Assembly: GCA_003217735.2 (NCBI GenBank)
Contig: CP031589.1
Span: forward strand, 62,001-126,000
Reading direction: 5' to 3'
Origin: Marinibacterium anthonyi
GTDB lineage: Bacteria; Pseudomonadota; Alphaproteobacteria; Rhodobacterales; Rhodobacteraceae
Length of the DNA: 64,000 bases
The translations under genes were made by a program, and so were the position numbers. The notes beneath the pieces are model-generated. The model was not told the DNA's origin. It saw only the letters and a list, made by a program, of their open reading frames with translations, and searched no databases. How positions within the stretch are numbered: the first letter of the stretch is position 1; the number at the start of each line of letters is the position of its first letter. Below, one piece after another: positions 17,185-26,092 of the stretch.

Positions 17185-18492
17185 TCATCCCTTGCGGTTG
17201 TCGATCACGCGCTTGGCCTTGCCCTCCGAGCGGGCTACGGACTCAGGGTCGCGCACCTCGATCCGCGTCGACACTCCCACGACCGACTTGATGTGATGGG
17301 CAAGTTCCCGGGCCGAGGCGGCGCGGGCGTCCGCATCGCAACGGGCGGGGGTGCATTCCACGTGCACGGTCATCACGTCCATGCGGTCCTTGCGGCCGAG
17401 TTCGATCTGGAAATGCGGCGCGAGGCCCTCGCATTTCAGGATCTGCTCCTCGATCTGGGTCGGGAAGACGTTGACGCCGCGGAGGATGATCATGTCGTCG
17501 CTGCGGCCGGTGATCTTCTCGATACGGCGCATCGAGCGCGCGGTGCCGGGCATAATGCGGGTGAGGTCGCGGGTGCGATACCGAACCATTGGCAGGCCTT
17601 CCTTGGTGAGCGTGGTGAACACCAGCTCGCCCATCTCGCCGTCCGGCAGCACATCGCCCGTCGTGGGATCGATGATCTCGGGGTAGAAGTGGTCCTCCCA
17701 GACGTGCAGCCCGTCCTTGGTCTCGACGCATTCGTTGGCGACGCCGGGGCCCATGATCTCAGACAGGCCGTAGATGTCGACCGCGTGCATGTCGAAGGCC
17801 TGCTCAATCTCTTCACGCATGGCGTTGGTCCAGGGCTCGGCGCCGAAGATGCCGACTTTGAGCGAGCTCTGGCGCGGGTCGAGGCCCTGGCGGCGGAACT
17901 CGTCGAGGATCGAGAGCATGTAGGAGGGCGTGACCATGATGATCTGCGGACGGAAGTCCTGCATCAGTGTGACCTGCCGCTCGGTCATGCCGCCCGAGAT
18001 CGGCACTACGGTGCAGCCCAGTCGCTCGGCGCCATAGTGGGCGCCAAGCCCGCCGGTGAAGAGGCCGTAGCCATAGGCCACGTGGCAGATGTCGCCCTTG
18101 CGGCCACCCGAGGCACGGATCGAGCGCGCCATGCAGTCGGCCCAGGTGTCGATATCCTTCTGGGTGTAGCCCACCACGGTGGGCTTGCCGGTGGTGCCCG
18201 ACGAGCCGTGTATCCGCACCAGCTGCTCACGTGGGACGGCGAACATGCCGAAGGGGTAGGTGTCGCGCAGGTCCTGCTTCATGGTGAAGGGGAACTTGGC
18301 GAGGTCGGACAGCGTCTTGAAGTCGTCCGGATGCGCGCCATGCTCGTCGAAGCGCTTGCGATAGAAGGGCGAGTTCTCGTAGGCGTGGCGCAGCGACCAG
18401 GCCATGCGCTTCTGCTGGAGCGCGGAAATCTCGTCGCGGCTGGCGATCTCGATCGGGTCGAGGATTTCCTTCATCGGGGTCATGTCGGTCAT
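17185..18492 (-). CDS. paaK: Phenylacetate-CoA ligase
   Basis: 435-residue AMP-forming ligase that activates phenylacetate to phenylacetyl-CoA, the entry to the ring-epoxide pathway. The phosphate-binding loop is HGSSGTTGKPTVVGYTQKD. Other PaaK blocks are MARSIRASGGRKGD, AVDIYGLSEIMGPGVA and the C-terminal IILRGVNVFPTQIEEQIL. The ATG at 18492 is favoured because it follows AAGGGAGGAGACACC. It is 21 bp downstream of paaI in a minus-strand paaG-paaI-paaK unit. It receives phenylacetate made by StyD. Confidence 0.95.
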   Translation of the reverse strand: MTDMTPMKEILDPIEIASRDEISALQQKRMAWSLRHAYENSPFYRKRFDEHGAHPDDFKTLSDLAKFPFTMKQDLRDTYPFGMFAVPREQLVRIHGSSGTTGKPTVVGYTQKDIDTWADCMARSIRASGGRKGDICHVAYGYGLFTGGLGAHYGAERLGCTVVPISGGMTERQVTLMQDFRPQIIMVTPSYMLSILDEFRRQGLDPRQSSLKVGIFGAEPWTNAMREEIEQAFDMHAVDIYGLSEIMGPGVANECVETKDGLHVWEDHFYPEIIDPTTGDVLPDGEMGELVFTTLTKEGLPMVRYRTRDLTRIMPGTARSMRRIEKITGRSDDMIILRGVNVFPTQIEEQILKCEGLAPHFQIELGRKDRMDVMTVHVECTPARCDADARAASARELAHHIKSVVGVSTRIEVRDPESVARSEGKAKRVIDNRKG

Positions 18493-18513
18493 GGTGTCTC
18501 CTCCCTTCATGGG

Positions 18514-18972
18514 TCAGCCCTCTACCCGCGTCCCGGGCAGCAGGGGCCTGTTGAGCGTCCGCGAATAGCCGCGGAATTCTGCGATGACGGTCCCGTCCTC
18601 CCGGGTGATCGTCACGTCGTAGATGCCGGACCGGCCCTTGTGCGAGATCTCGCGCGCGGTGGCGGTCAGCTGGTCCCCGAGCGCGCCCGGGGTGATATAG
18701 GTGACCGAGCAATGCTGCGCGACGGTCATCTCGTTGTAGGTGTTGCAGGCGAAGGCAAAGGCGCTGTCGGCCAGCGTGAAGAGATAGCCGCCGTGGGCGT
18801 TGCCGTGGCCGTTGGTCATCGCCGGGCCCAGCTCCATCCCCAGCGTCGCCTCGCCCGGCGCGATGTGCTTCAGCACCATGCCGAGCCGCTGCGAGGCGCT
18901 GTCGGAGTTCCACATCTCGCGGGCGCAGGCCTCGGCGAGTTCTTGGGCGGTCATGTCACGGGTGTCCTTCAT
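18514..18972 (-). CDS. paaI: Hotdog-fold thioesterase PaaI
   Basis: 152-residue PaaI-type acyl-CoA thioesterase. The diagnostic segment is MTNGHGNAHGGYLFTLADSA, with the Asn/His/Asp constellation of this family. It is thought to hydrolyse stalled ring-hydroxylated or epoxide phenylacetyl-CoA intermediates to free CoA. ATG at 18972 lies 3 bp after the paaG stop, so the genes are translationally close. Confidence 0.93.
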   Translation of the reverse strand: MKDTRDMTAQELAEACAREMWNSDSASQRLGMVLKHIAPGEATLGMELGPAMTNGHGNAHGGYLFTLADSAFAFACNTYNEMTVAQHCSVTYITPGALGDQLTATAREISHKGRSGIYDVTITREDGTVIAEFRGYSRTLNRPLLPGTRVEG

Positions 18973-18975
18973 GGC

Positions 18976-19770
18976 TCACTTCCCCCGGAAGCTGGCAGGA
19001 CGTTTCTCGAGAAAGGCCGTGACGCCCTCGGCGTAGTCGTCGGACCGGCCTGCCTCGCGCTGACAGTCTCGCTCACGGTTGAGATGCGTGTCGAGTTCGT
19101 TTGTCGCGGCCTCCTGGATCAGCCGCTTGGTGAGGCCCAGTCCAAGCGTCGGACCGGCGGCCAGCTTCGCCGTCAGCGCCTCGGCCTCGGAGAGCAGCGC
19201 GTCGTCGTCGAGCGCCTTCCAGATCAGCCCCCAGTCGGCTGCGGTCTCGGCCATCAGCGGCTCGGCGGTGAGCGTCAGCGCCTTGGCGCGTGGCTCGCCG
19301 AGGATCCGGGTCAGCGACCAGCTACCGCCGGCGTCCGGGATCAGCCCGATCTTCGAGAAGGCCTGGATGAACTTCGCGGATTTCGCCGCCAGCACGATGT
19401 CGCAGGCAAAGGCGATGTTGGCGCCTGCGCCCGCCGCCACGCCGTTGACGGCACAGATCACCGGCTTCTCGAGCGCGCGGATCAGGCGGAGCGTGGGGTT
19501 GTAGAACGTCTCGATAGTGTGGCCGAGGTCGGGCTTCGGTCCGCCCTTGCGCGGGTCGCGGTCGCCAAGGTCCTGCCCGGCGCAGAAGCCGCGGCCGGCA
19601 CCGGTCAGGAGGACGGCGCGAATCTCCGGCTCGTCATGGGCGCGCTGGATCTGCGCACGCAGCGCGAGATGCATCTCCTCGTTGAAGGAGTTGAGCTTTT
19701 CCGGGCGGTTGAGCGTCAGCTTCAGAACGCCGGAGTCGAGCTCCGCCAGTACGGTTTGCGATGTCGTCAT
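18976..19770 (-). CDS. paaG: Ring 1,2-epoxyphenylacetyl-CoA isomerase (oxepin-CoA forming), crotonase family
   Basis: 264-residue crotonase-fold enzyme. Visible motifs are LNRPEKLNSFNEEMHLALRA, the oxyanion-hole block GRGFCAGQDLGDRDPRKGG and FSKIGLIPDAGGSWSLTRIL, whose Asp corresponds to the PaaG catalytic acid. It isomerises the ring epoxide to oxepin-CoA and can shift double bonds in a later intermediate. ATG at 19770. First gene of paaG-paaI-paaK, divergent from paaN across a shared promoter region. Confidence 0.93.
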   Translation of the reverse strand: MTTSQTVLAELDSGVLKLTLNRPEKLNSFNEEMHLALRAQIQRAHDEPEIRAVLLTGAGRGFCAGQDLGDRDPRKGGPKPDLGHTIETFYNPTLRLIRALEKPVICAVNGVAAGAGANIAFACDIVLAAKSAKFIQAFSKIGLIPDAGGSWSLTRILGEPRAKALTLTAEPLMAETAADWGLIWKALDDDALLSEAEALTAKLAAGPTLGLGLTKRLIQEAATNELDTHLNRERDCQREAGRSDDYAEGVTAFLEKRPASFRGK

Positions 19771-19824
19771 GTGGTCCTCCCGGCCCCCTCCACAGGGCCT
19801 GTGACATTTACTGTTGCATAAACC

Positions 19825-19836
19825 GACCGGACGGTC
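19825..19836. promoter_or_regulatory. Candidate PaaR-type operator in the paaG/paaN divergent promoter
   Basis: GACCG-GA-CGGTC is a perfect interrupted palindrome in the 96-bp gap between paaG (minus) and paaN (plus), the same motif as at 7960-7971. On the plus strand TTGCAT (19814-19819), a 17-bp spacer and AATGAT (19837-19842) would place the operator inside the paaN promoter spacer. TTGACC on the minus strand overlaps it too. One bound repressor could close both directions. Confidence 0.5.
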
Positions 19837-19866
19837 AATGATGCTGGTCAAGCTTTGGGAGGAGCC

Positions 19867-21513
19867 ATGACAGACCTGTTCACCCGCCATCGGCCGTTGC
19901 TGGAGAGTGCCCTGAAGGCACTGGAAACGCGCGAATTCTGGACCCCGTTTCCCGAGGTCCCGAGCGGGAAGATCTATGGCGAGACCGCGAAGGACGAGGG
20001 CGAATCGTCCTATGCCGCGCTGCTTGGCGCGGCCTTCGATCTGCCCGGCCACCCCGAGGAGGGGCGTGTCGGGGCCGAGGTTTCCCCTTGGGGCCCCGAG
20101 CTCGGCATCACCTATCCCGCCGCTGCGCCCGAGACGCTGATCGCCGCCTCCGACGCCGCCGCGCCGGGCCTTGCCGAGGCCACGGTCGAGGCGCGCACCG
20201 GGGCGCTGCTCGAGGCGCTGGTGCGGCTCAACCGGATGAGCTTCCTGCTCGGTCACGCGACGATGCACACCACCGGGCAGGCCTTTGCCATGGCGTTCCA
20301 GGCGGGCGGGCCGCACGCGCAGGATCGCGGGCTCGAGGCGCTGGCGATGGCCTATTCCGAGCTCACCCGCAGCGCCCGCGACGCGGTCTGGGAAAAACCG
20401 CAGGGCCGCCACGTACCGTTGGTGATCGAGAAGCACTGGGCGCTGGTGCCGCGCGGCATCGCGCTCACCGTAGCCTGCAACACCTTCCCGACGTGGAACG
20501 GCTACCCGGGGACCTTCGCGAGCCTCGCCACTGGCAACCCGGTGATCGTCAAGCCGCACCCGCGCGCCATCCTTCCGCTGGCGCTGACCGTGCGCGTCCT
20601 GCGCGAGGTCTTTGCCGAGGTCGGGCTGCCGCAGGACGCGGTGCTGCTGGCCGCCGACGCGCCGGGCGTCGAGATCACCAGGGAGCTGGCGACCCACGAG
20701 CGCGTGGCGCTGATCGACTACACCGGCTCCACCGCCTTTGCCGACTGGATCCGCGCCAATAGCCGTGCGCAGGCCTTCACGGAAGAGGCCGGGGTGAATT
20801 CCGTGACCATCACCGGCACCGACGATTTCGCCGGGATGTGCGCGAACCTAGCCTTCTCGCTGTCGCTCTACTCGGGGCAGATGTGCACCTCGCCGCAGAA
20901 CCTCTACATCCCGCGCGGCGGGATCGAGACCGACGAGGGCCACAAGAGTTTCGACGAGGTGGCCGTAGGGCTGACGGCAGCCATCGACGCGCTGCTCTCC
21001 GATCCGCACCGCGCCGCAGGCGTCTGCGGCACCATCGTGAACCCCGCAACGCTCGAGCGGATCAGCGCGGCGCGCGGCGCGGGCAGGGTGGTGCGTGACA
21101 GCGGCCAGACCGGCCATGGCCGGAGCGCGACGCCGCTTCTGGTCGCGGTCGAGCGCGAGGACGGCCCGCAGACCGACGAGTGCTTCGGCCCGGTCTCGTT
21201 CCTCGTGCCCAGCGATAGCGCCGAGGAGGCCATCGCCCGCGCCGCCGGCATCGCCCGCCGCAAGGGGGCGATCACCGCCGCGCTCTACGCCACCGACGAC
21301 GCGCTCGTCGCGCGTGCCGCCCGGGCCTTTGCGCAGGCCGGCGTGAATCTTTCGGTGAACCTCACCGGCAACATCTACGTGAACCAGTCGGCGGCGTTCT
21401 CCGACTTCCACGTCACCGGGGCGAACCCGGCGGGCAATGCCAGCCTGACCGATGCCGCCTTCGTCGCGCCTCGCTTCCGACGCGTGATGATCCGCTGGCC
21501 CAAGGCGGCCTGA
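19867..21513 (+). CDS. paaN: Phenylacetic acid degradation protein PaaN (aldehyde dehydrogenase superfamily)
   Basis: 548-residue PaaN-type protein of the aldehyde dehydrogenase superfamily. Characteristic blocks are FWTPFPEVPSGKIYGETAK, GHATMHTTGQAFAMAFQAGG, the nucleotide-binding region ACNTFPTWNGYPGTFASLATG and the Cys segment SLYSGQMCTSPQNLYIP. PaaN occurs in paa clusters and is usually regarded as a ring-opening or aldehyde-oxidising enzyme. Since paaZ is intact here, its exact role is unclear. ATG at 19867 follows TTTGGGAGGAGCC. It heads a plus-strand unit continuing into the ABC transporter. Confidence 0.92.
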   Translation: MTDLFTRHRPLLESALKALETREFWTPFPEVPSGKIYGETAKDEGESSYAALLGAAFDLPGHPEEGRVGAEVSPWGPELGITYPAAAPETLIAASDAAAPGLAEATVEARTGALLEALVRLNRMSFLLGHATMHTTGQAFAMAFQAGGPHAQDRGLEALAMAYSELTRSARDAVWEKPQGRHVPLVIEKHWALVPRGIALTVACNTFPTWNGYPGTFASLATGNPVIVKPHPRAILPLALTVRVLREVFAEVGLPQDAVLLAADAPGVEITRELATHERVALIDYTGSTAFADWIRANSRAQAFTEEAGVNSVTITGTDDFAGMCANLAFSLSLYSGQMCTSPQNLYIPRGGIETDEGHKSFDEVAVGLTAAIDALLSDPHRAAGVCGTIVNPATLERISAARGAGRVVRDSGQTGHGRSATPLLVAVEREDGPQTDECFGPVSFLVPSDSAEEAIARAAGIARRKGAITAALYATDDALVARAARAFAQAGVNLSVNLTGNIYVNQSAAFSDFHVTGANPAGNASLTDAAFVAPRFRRVMIRWPKAA

Positions 21514-21576
21514 CCGCAAGACCAAAGCCCCGTCACCCGACTTTCGACGGACACCAATCTGGGAGGAGTTACTATC

Positions 21577-22722
21577 ATGTCCAAGACCACCACCGCGCTT
21601 GCCACCTTCGCCGCGCTCGGCGTCCTCGCCGGCGCCGCGCAGGCCGAGATCCGTCTCGGCGTCAGCGTCTCGGCCACCGGTCCCGCGGCCTTTCTCGGGG
21701 ATCCCGAGGCCAAGACCATCGAGATGCTGGTCGAACAGTTGAATGAGAAAGGGGGGATCAATGGGGAGGAGATCGCCCTGACGCTCTACGACGATGGCGG
21801 CGACCCCAACAAGGCGCGCACCTTCGCCACCCGCCTCGTCGAGGATGACGAAGTCATCGCGATCATCGGCGGCTCAACCACCGGCACCACCATGTCGATC
21901 CTGTCCGTGGCCGAGGACGAGGGCATTCCCTTCATCTCGCTGGCCGGCGCGATCTCGATCGTCGACCCGGTGCGCGAATTCGTCTTCAAGACCCCGCACA
22001 CCGACCGCATGGCCTGCGAGAAGATCTTCACCGACATGCAGGAGCAGGGCATCACCAAGATCGGCATGATCTCGGGCACCGACGGCTTCGGCGCGTCGAT
22101 GCAGGCGCAGTGCAAGGAGGTCGCGGGCGAGTACGGCATCGAGATCCTCGCCGACGAGACCTACGGCCCGCAGGACGCCGACATGACGCCGCAGCTCACG
22201 CGCATCCGCAACACCGACGGCGTGCAGGCGGTGCTGAACCCGGGCTTTGGCCAGGGTCCGGCGATTGTCACCCGCAACGTCGCGCAGCTGGGCTTCGAGA
22301 TCCCGCTCTACCAGAGCCACGGGGTCGCCTCGGACGCCTTCATCGAGCTCGCCGGCGCCGAGGCCGCCGAGGGTCTGCGCCTGCCGGGCACCGCGCTGCT
22401 GATCGCCGACAAGCTGGCCGAGGACGACGCGCAATACGATGTCGTGACCTCCTACACCGAGGCCTACAAGGCCAAGTACGACCAGGACGTCTCGACCTTC
22501 GGCGGCTACGCCCATGACGCCTTCGCGCTGATCGTCGATGCCATCGGCCGCGCCGGTGACAGCGAGGATCCGCAGGCGATCCGCGATGCGCTGGAGGCGA
22601 CCGACGGCCTCGTCGGCACCACCGGCACCTACAGCTTCTCGCCCGAGGATCACCTCGGCCTCGACCTCAGCGCCTTCCGGATGCTTGAGATCAAGGACGG
22701 CGACTGGTTGGCCGTCGACTGA
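21577..22722 (+). CDS. Periplasmic substrate-binding protein of branched-chain-type ABC transporter (phenylacetate island)
   Basis: 381-residue periplasmic-binding protein of the branched-chain amino-acid/aromatic family (type I). The signal peptide (TALATFAALGVLAGAAQAE) is followed by IRLGVSVSATGPAAFLGDPE and the typical LVEQLNEKGGINGEEI-LTLYDDGGDP block. It delivers ligand to the permease encoded just downstream. The ligand is likely phenylacetate or a related aromatic acid by context; the fold alone does not tell. ATG at 21577 follows GGGAGGAGTTACTATC. Confidence 0.92.
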   Translation: MSKTTTALATFAALGVLAGAAQAEIRLGVSVSATGPAAFLGDPEAKTIEMLVEQLNEKGGINGEEIALTLYDDGGDPNKARTFATRLVEDDEVIAIIGGSTTGTTMSILSVAEDEGIPFISLAGAISIVDPVREFVFKTPHTDRMACEKIFTDMQEQGITKIGMISGTDGFGASMQAQCKEVAGEYGIEILADETYGPQDADMTPQLTRIRNTDGVQAVLNPGFGQGPAIVTRNVAQLGFEIPLYQSHGVASDAFIELAGAEAAEGLRLPGTALLIADKLAEDDAQYDVVTSYTEAYKAKYDQDVSTFGGYAHDAFALIVDAIGRAGDSEDPQAIRDALEATDGLVGTTGTYSFSPEDHLGLDLSAFRMLEIKDGDWLAVD

Positions 22723-22790
22723 CCCGCTTCGGCTCCGGGACCAAGCGCCCGGAGCCGCACCCCCATTTCCGCATCGCCTTGGGAGCCCCG

Positions 22791-23663
22791 ATGGACGCCC
22801 TGCTGCAATTCCTGTTCTCCGGTCTGACCGTGGGCGCCGTCTACGCGCTCGTGGCGCTGGGATTCACCATCATCTACAACGCCTCCGAAGTGGTGAACTT
22901 CGCCCAGGGCGAATTCGTCATGCTGGGCGGGATGATCACTGTCTTCGCCTTCGAGGCCGGACTGCCGCTGCCGCTGGCGGCGCTGCTCGCGATCCTCGTG
23001 ACCTCGGCCATCGGCGTGGCGCTCAACAAGCTGGCCATCGAGCCGGCGCGCGGCGCGCCCGTGGTCTCGCTCATCATCATCACCATCGGTGCCTCGATCG
23101 TGATCCGCGGCGCGACGCAGCTCGTCTTCGACAAGCAGCTGCACCGCTTCCCGTCATTCTCGGGCGATGATCCGATCCGGGTGCTGGGCGCCACCATCCT
23201 GCCGCAGAGCCTCTGGGTCATCGGCGGCGCGCTGGCGGTGTTCGTCGGGCTCTGGATCTTCTTCACCCGCACGCTGACCGGCAAGGCGGTGCTCGCCACC
23301 GCCAACAACCGCGTCGCGGCGCAGCTCGTCGGGATCAACACCGGCTGGGTGATGACGCTTTCGTTCGGCCTCTCGGCGGCCATCGGCGCCTTTGCGGGCG
23401 TGCTGGTCACGCCGATCACGCTGGTGGGCTACGACGTCGGCGTCGCGCTGGCGCTCAAGGGCTTCGCCGCCGCCATGCTGGGCGGCATGGGCAACCCCAA
23501 GGGCGCGCTGGTGGGCGGGCTGCTGCTCGGCTGCTTCGAGGCGCTGACCGCGGGCTATCTCAGCTCGCAGTACAAGGAGGCGGTGGCCTTCATCGTCATC
23601 CTCGCCGTGCTCTTCGTAATGCCGCAGGGCCTGTTCGGCCGCAAGTCGACGGAGCGCGTGTGA
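22791..23663 (+). CDS. ABC transporter permease, LivH type (phenylacetate island)
   Basis: 290-residue inner-membrane permease with about eight hydrophobic segments. It starts LQFLFSGLTVGAVYALVALG, followed by IIYNASEVVNFAQGEFVMLG, the hallmark LivH motif. The late FAAAMLGGMGNPKGALVGG segment is the ATPase-contact loop. ATG at 22791. The stop overlaps the livM-type start (TGATG). Confidence 0.92.
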   Translation: MDALLQFLFSGLTVGAVYALVALGFTIIYNASEVVNFAQGEFVMLGGMITVFAFEAGLPLPLAALLAILVTSAIGVALNKLAIEPARGAPVVSLIIITIGASIVIRGATQLVFDKQLHRFPSFSGDDPIRVLGATILPQSLWVIGGALAVFVGLWIFFTRTLTGKAVLATANNRVAAQLVGINTGWVMTLSFGLSAAIGAFAGVLVTPITLVGYDVGVALALKGFAAAMLGGMGNPKGALVGGLLLGCFEALTAGYLSSQYKEAVAFIVILAVLFVMPQGLFGRKSTERV

Positions 23664-24619
23664 TGACCGGTCGCAAGAAATGGATTTCGCTCGGCGTGCT
23701 GGCGCTGCTCATCGCGCTGCTGCCGCTGTTCTTCCCCTCGGGCTACTACTACCGCGTCGGTGCGCTGATCTTCGTCAACGCACTGTCGGTGGTCGGGCTG
23801 GTGATCCTGATCGGCTACGCCGGGCAGATCAGCCTCGGCCACGCGGGCTTTGCCGGGATCGGCGCCTATGCCTGCGCGCTGGCGCCCGAGCATCTCGGGC
23901 TGCATCCGGCGCTGGCGCTGGTGCTGGGGGCGGTGATCTCGGGCGTCATGGCCGCGCTGATCGGCAAGCCGATCCTGCGTCTCAAGGGCTACTACCTCGC
24001 CGTGGCGACGCTGGGCTTCGGCATCCTCGTGTCGATGGTGCTGACCAACGAGCGCGCGCTGACCGGCGGCCCGGACGGGATGAACGTCGCCGACCTCGGG
24101 CTGCGCGACCTGCTGCGCGACATGGGCTGGCGGCTCTCGGGCGGCGAGTTCTGGTACATGGTCTGCGGCGTCGTGCTGCTGGTCGGGGCCTGGCTTGCGC
24201 TGAACCTCTTCGACAGCCCCTCGGGCCGCGCCATGCGGGCGCTGCACGGCTCCGAGGTCGCCGCCGCGACCGTCGGCGTCGACGTGCCGCGCCAGAAGCT
24301 GCGCGCCTTCGTGATCTCGGCGGTCTACGCCTCGGTCGCGGGCTCGCTGCTGGCGCTGCAGAACGGCTACATCACGCCGGACGTGGCGGGCTTCATGCAC
24401 TCGGTCGAGATGGTCACCATGGCGGTGCTCGGCGGCGTGGGCTCGGTGCTCGGCGCCATCTTCGGCGCGGCGATCCTGACGCTGCTGCCGCAGGTGCTGA
24501 CGGTCTTTGCCGAGTACGAGCAGCTGGTGCTGGGCCTTGTCATGGTGCTGGTGATGATCTTCCTGCCGCAGGGGCTTCTGCCCTCGATCGCGCGGCGCCT
24601 GAAGGGGAGGGACGAATGA
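23663..24619 (+). CDS. ABC transporter permease, LivM type (phenylacetate island)
   Basis: 318-residue second permease. It begins with a basic N-terminus and hydrophobic helix (GVLALLIALLPLFFPSGYYY), then the LivM motif GYAGQISLGHAGFAGIGAYA, LKGYYLAVATLGFGI and the C-terminal AVLGGVGSVLGAIFGAAIL. ATG at 23663 overlaps the preceding stop, and its own stop overlaps the next ATG (ATGA). Confidence 0.92.
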   Translation: MTGRKKWISLGVLALLIALLPLFFPSGYYYRVGALIFVNALSVVGLVILIGYAGQISLGHAGFAGIGAYACALAPEHLGLHPALALVLGAVISGVMAALIGKPILRLKGYYLAVATLGFGILVSMVLTNERALTGGPDGMNVADLGLRDLLRDMGWRLSGGEFWYMVCGVVLLVGAWLALNLFDSPSGRAMRALHGSEVAAATVGVDVPRQKLRAFVISAVYASVAGSLLALQNGYITPDVAGFMHSVEMVTMAVLGGVGSVLGAIFGAAILTLLPQVLTVFAEYEQLVLGLVMVLVMIFLPQGLLPSIARRLKGRDE

Positions 24620-25401
24620 GCCTTCTGGATGTACAGGGCCTCGGCATCAGCTTCGGCGGGCTGAACGCGGTCGACGACGTGAGCTTCAAGGTCGCCCCCG
24701 GCGAGATCGTCTCGGTCATCGGTCCGAACGGCGCCGGCAAGACCACGCTCTTCAACATGATCTCGGGCGTCTACCAGCCCGGTCGCGGTTCGGTCACGCT
24801 GAACGGCACCGAGGTGACCGGCATCGCCCCCAACCGGCTGGCCGAGATGGGCCTGTCGCGCACCTTCCAGAACCTCCAGATCTTCCAGGAGATGACGGTG
24901 CTCGACAACGTCCTGGCGGGCTATCACCTCAGCGAGCGCGGCTCGGTCTGGGCCGACCTGCTGTCGCTGCCCGCTATGCGCCGCCGCGCCGCCGAGGCGC
25001 GGGCAGGGGCGCGCAAGCTGCTGGAACGGGTGCGGCTCGACAAGGCCGCCGAGCAGCTCGCGGGCAACCTCAGCTATGGCGCGCTGAAGCGGCTGGAAAT
25101 CGCCCGCGCGCTGGCGCTCAATCCGAAGATCCTGCTGCTCGACGAACCGGCGGCGGGCTGCAACGCCGTCGAGACCGAGGAGATCGACCACCTGATCGCC
25201 GAGCTCGCGGCCTCGGGCATCGCCATCCTGCTGGTCGAGCACGACATGAAGCTGGTGATGCGGATCTCGAACCACATCGTGGTGCTGGACCATGGCGAGA
25301 AGATCGCCGAGGGCGACCCGGCCACCGTGTCGCGCGACCCGGCGGTGATCGCCGCCTATCTCGGCACCGAAGAGGAGGAGCCTGCCCATGCTGACGGTTG
25401 A
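24616..25401 (+). CDS. ABC transporter ATPase, LivG type (phenylacetate island)
   Basis: 261-residue ATP-binding subunit. Walker A is GPNGAGKTTLFNMISG. The LivG-specific loop reads MGLSRTFQNLQIFQEMTVLDN, the signature region NLSYGALKRLEIARALAL and Walker B ILLLDEPAAGCN. The signature is LSYGALKR instead of the usual LSGGQ, which is normal for this subfamily. It overlaps livM by 4 bp and the livF-type gene by 14 bp. Confidence 0.93.
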   Translation: MSLLDVQGLGISFGGLNAVDDVSFKVAPGEIVSVIGPNGAGKTTLFNMISGVYQPGRGSVTLNGTEVTGIAPNRLAEMGLSRTFQNLQIFQEMTVLDNVLAGYHLSERGSVWADLLSLPAMRRRAAEARAGARKLLERVRLDKAAEQLAGNLSYGALKRLEIARALALNPKILLLDEPAAGCNAVETEEIDHLIAELAASGIAILLVEHDMKLVMRISNHIVVLDHGEKIAEGDPATVSRDPAVIAAYLGTEEEEPAHADG

Positions 25402-26089
25402 GGGGCTGCGCTCGCGCTACGGGCGCATCGAGGTGCTGCACGGGCTCGACCTCGAGGTCAGCTCTGGCGAGATCGTGACCGTGGTGGGCGCCAACGGCGC
25501 TGGCAAGACCACGCTTCTGAAGTGCCTCTCGGGCACCCAGCCGGTGAGCGACGGCACCATCGTCTTCCGCGGCGAGAGCTTCAACTCGGTGCCCGCCCAC
25601 AAGCGGCTGAAGCGGGGGCTGGCGCAGTCGCCCGAGGGGCGGCAGATCTTCACCAACCTCACGGTCGAGGAGAACCTGCGCCTTGGCGCCTTCCTCTTCA
25701 CCGACGAGCGCGTGGACCGCGACATGGCCGATGCCTTCGCCATGTTCCCGATCCTCAAGGAAAAGCGCAATCTCGCGGCGGGCGGGCTCTCGGGCGGGCA
25801 GCAGCAGATGCTGGCCATCGCCCGCGCGCTGATGGGCCGGCCGCATTGCCTGCTGCTCGACGAGCCCTCCATGGGTCTGGCGCCGCTTCTGGTGGCGCAG
25901 ATCTTCGACGTGGTGAAATCTCTCAAGGAGCGCGACGTGACTGTGCTGCTCGTCGAGCAGAACGCCTATGGTGCGCTCAAGATCGCCGACCGCGGCTACG
26001 TGATGGAAACCGGGCGGATCACCATGACCGGTGCCGCGCCCGACCTCATCGCCGATCCGCGCATCCGTGAAGCCTATCTGGGACTCTGA
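25388..26089 (+). CDS. ABC transporter ATPase, LivF type (phenylacetate island)
   Basis: 233-residue ATPase. Walker A is GANGAGKTTLLKCLSG, the signature AGGLSGGQQQMLAIARALMG and Walker B LLLDEPSMGLAPLLV. It pairs with the LivG-type subunit. ATG at 25388. Three bases separate its stop from the hydratase/dehydrogenase gene, so the transporter and the beta-oxidation enzyme are one transcript. Confidence 0.93.
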   Translation: MLTVEGLRSRYGRIEVLHGLDLEVSSGEIVTVVGANGAGKTTLLKCLSGTQPVSDGTIVFRGESFNSVPAHKRLKRGLAQSPEGRQIFTNLTVEENLRLGAFLFTDERVDRDMADAFAMFPILKEKRNLAAGGLSGGQQQMLAIARALMGRPHCLLLDEPSMGLAPLLVAQIFDVVKSLKERDVTVLLVEQNAYGALKIADRGYVMETGRITMTGAAPDLIADPRIREAYLGL

Positions 26090-26092
26090 ACC

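Noticed and set aside
17032-19821. 929-codon open frame on the plus strand opposite paaK-paaI-paaG
   Set aside because: It is antisense to three well-recognised genes, has a His/Arg/Gly/Val-rich composition typical of the reverse of GC-rich coding DNA, and no family motif.
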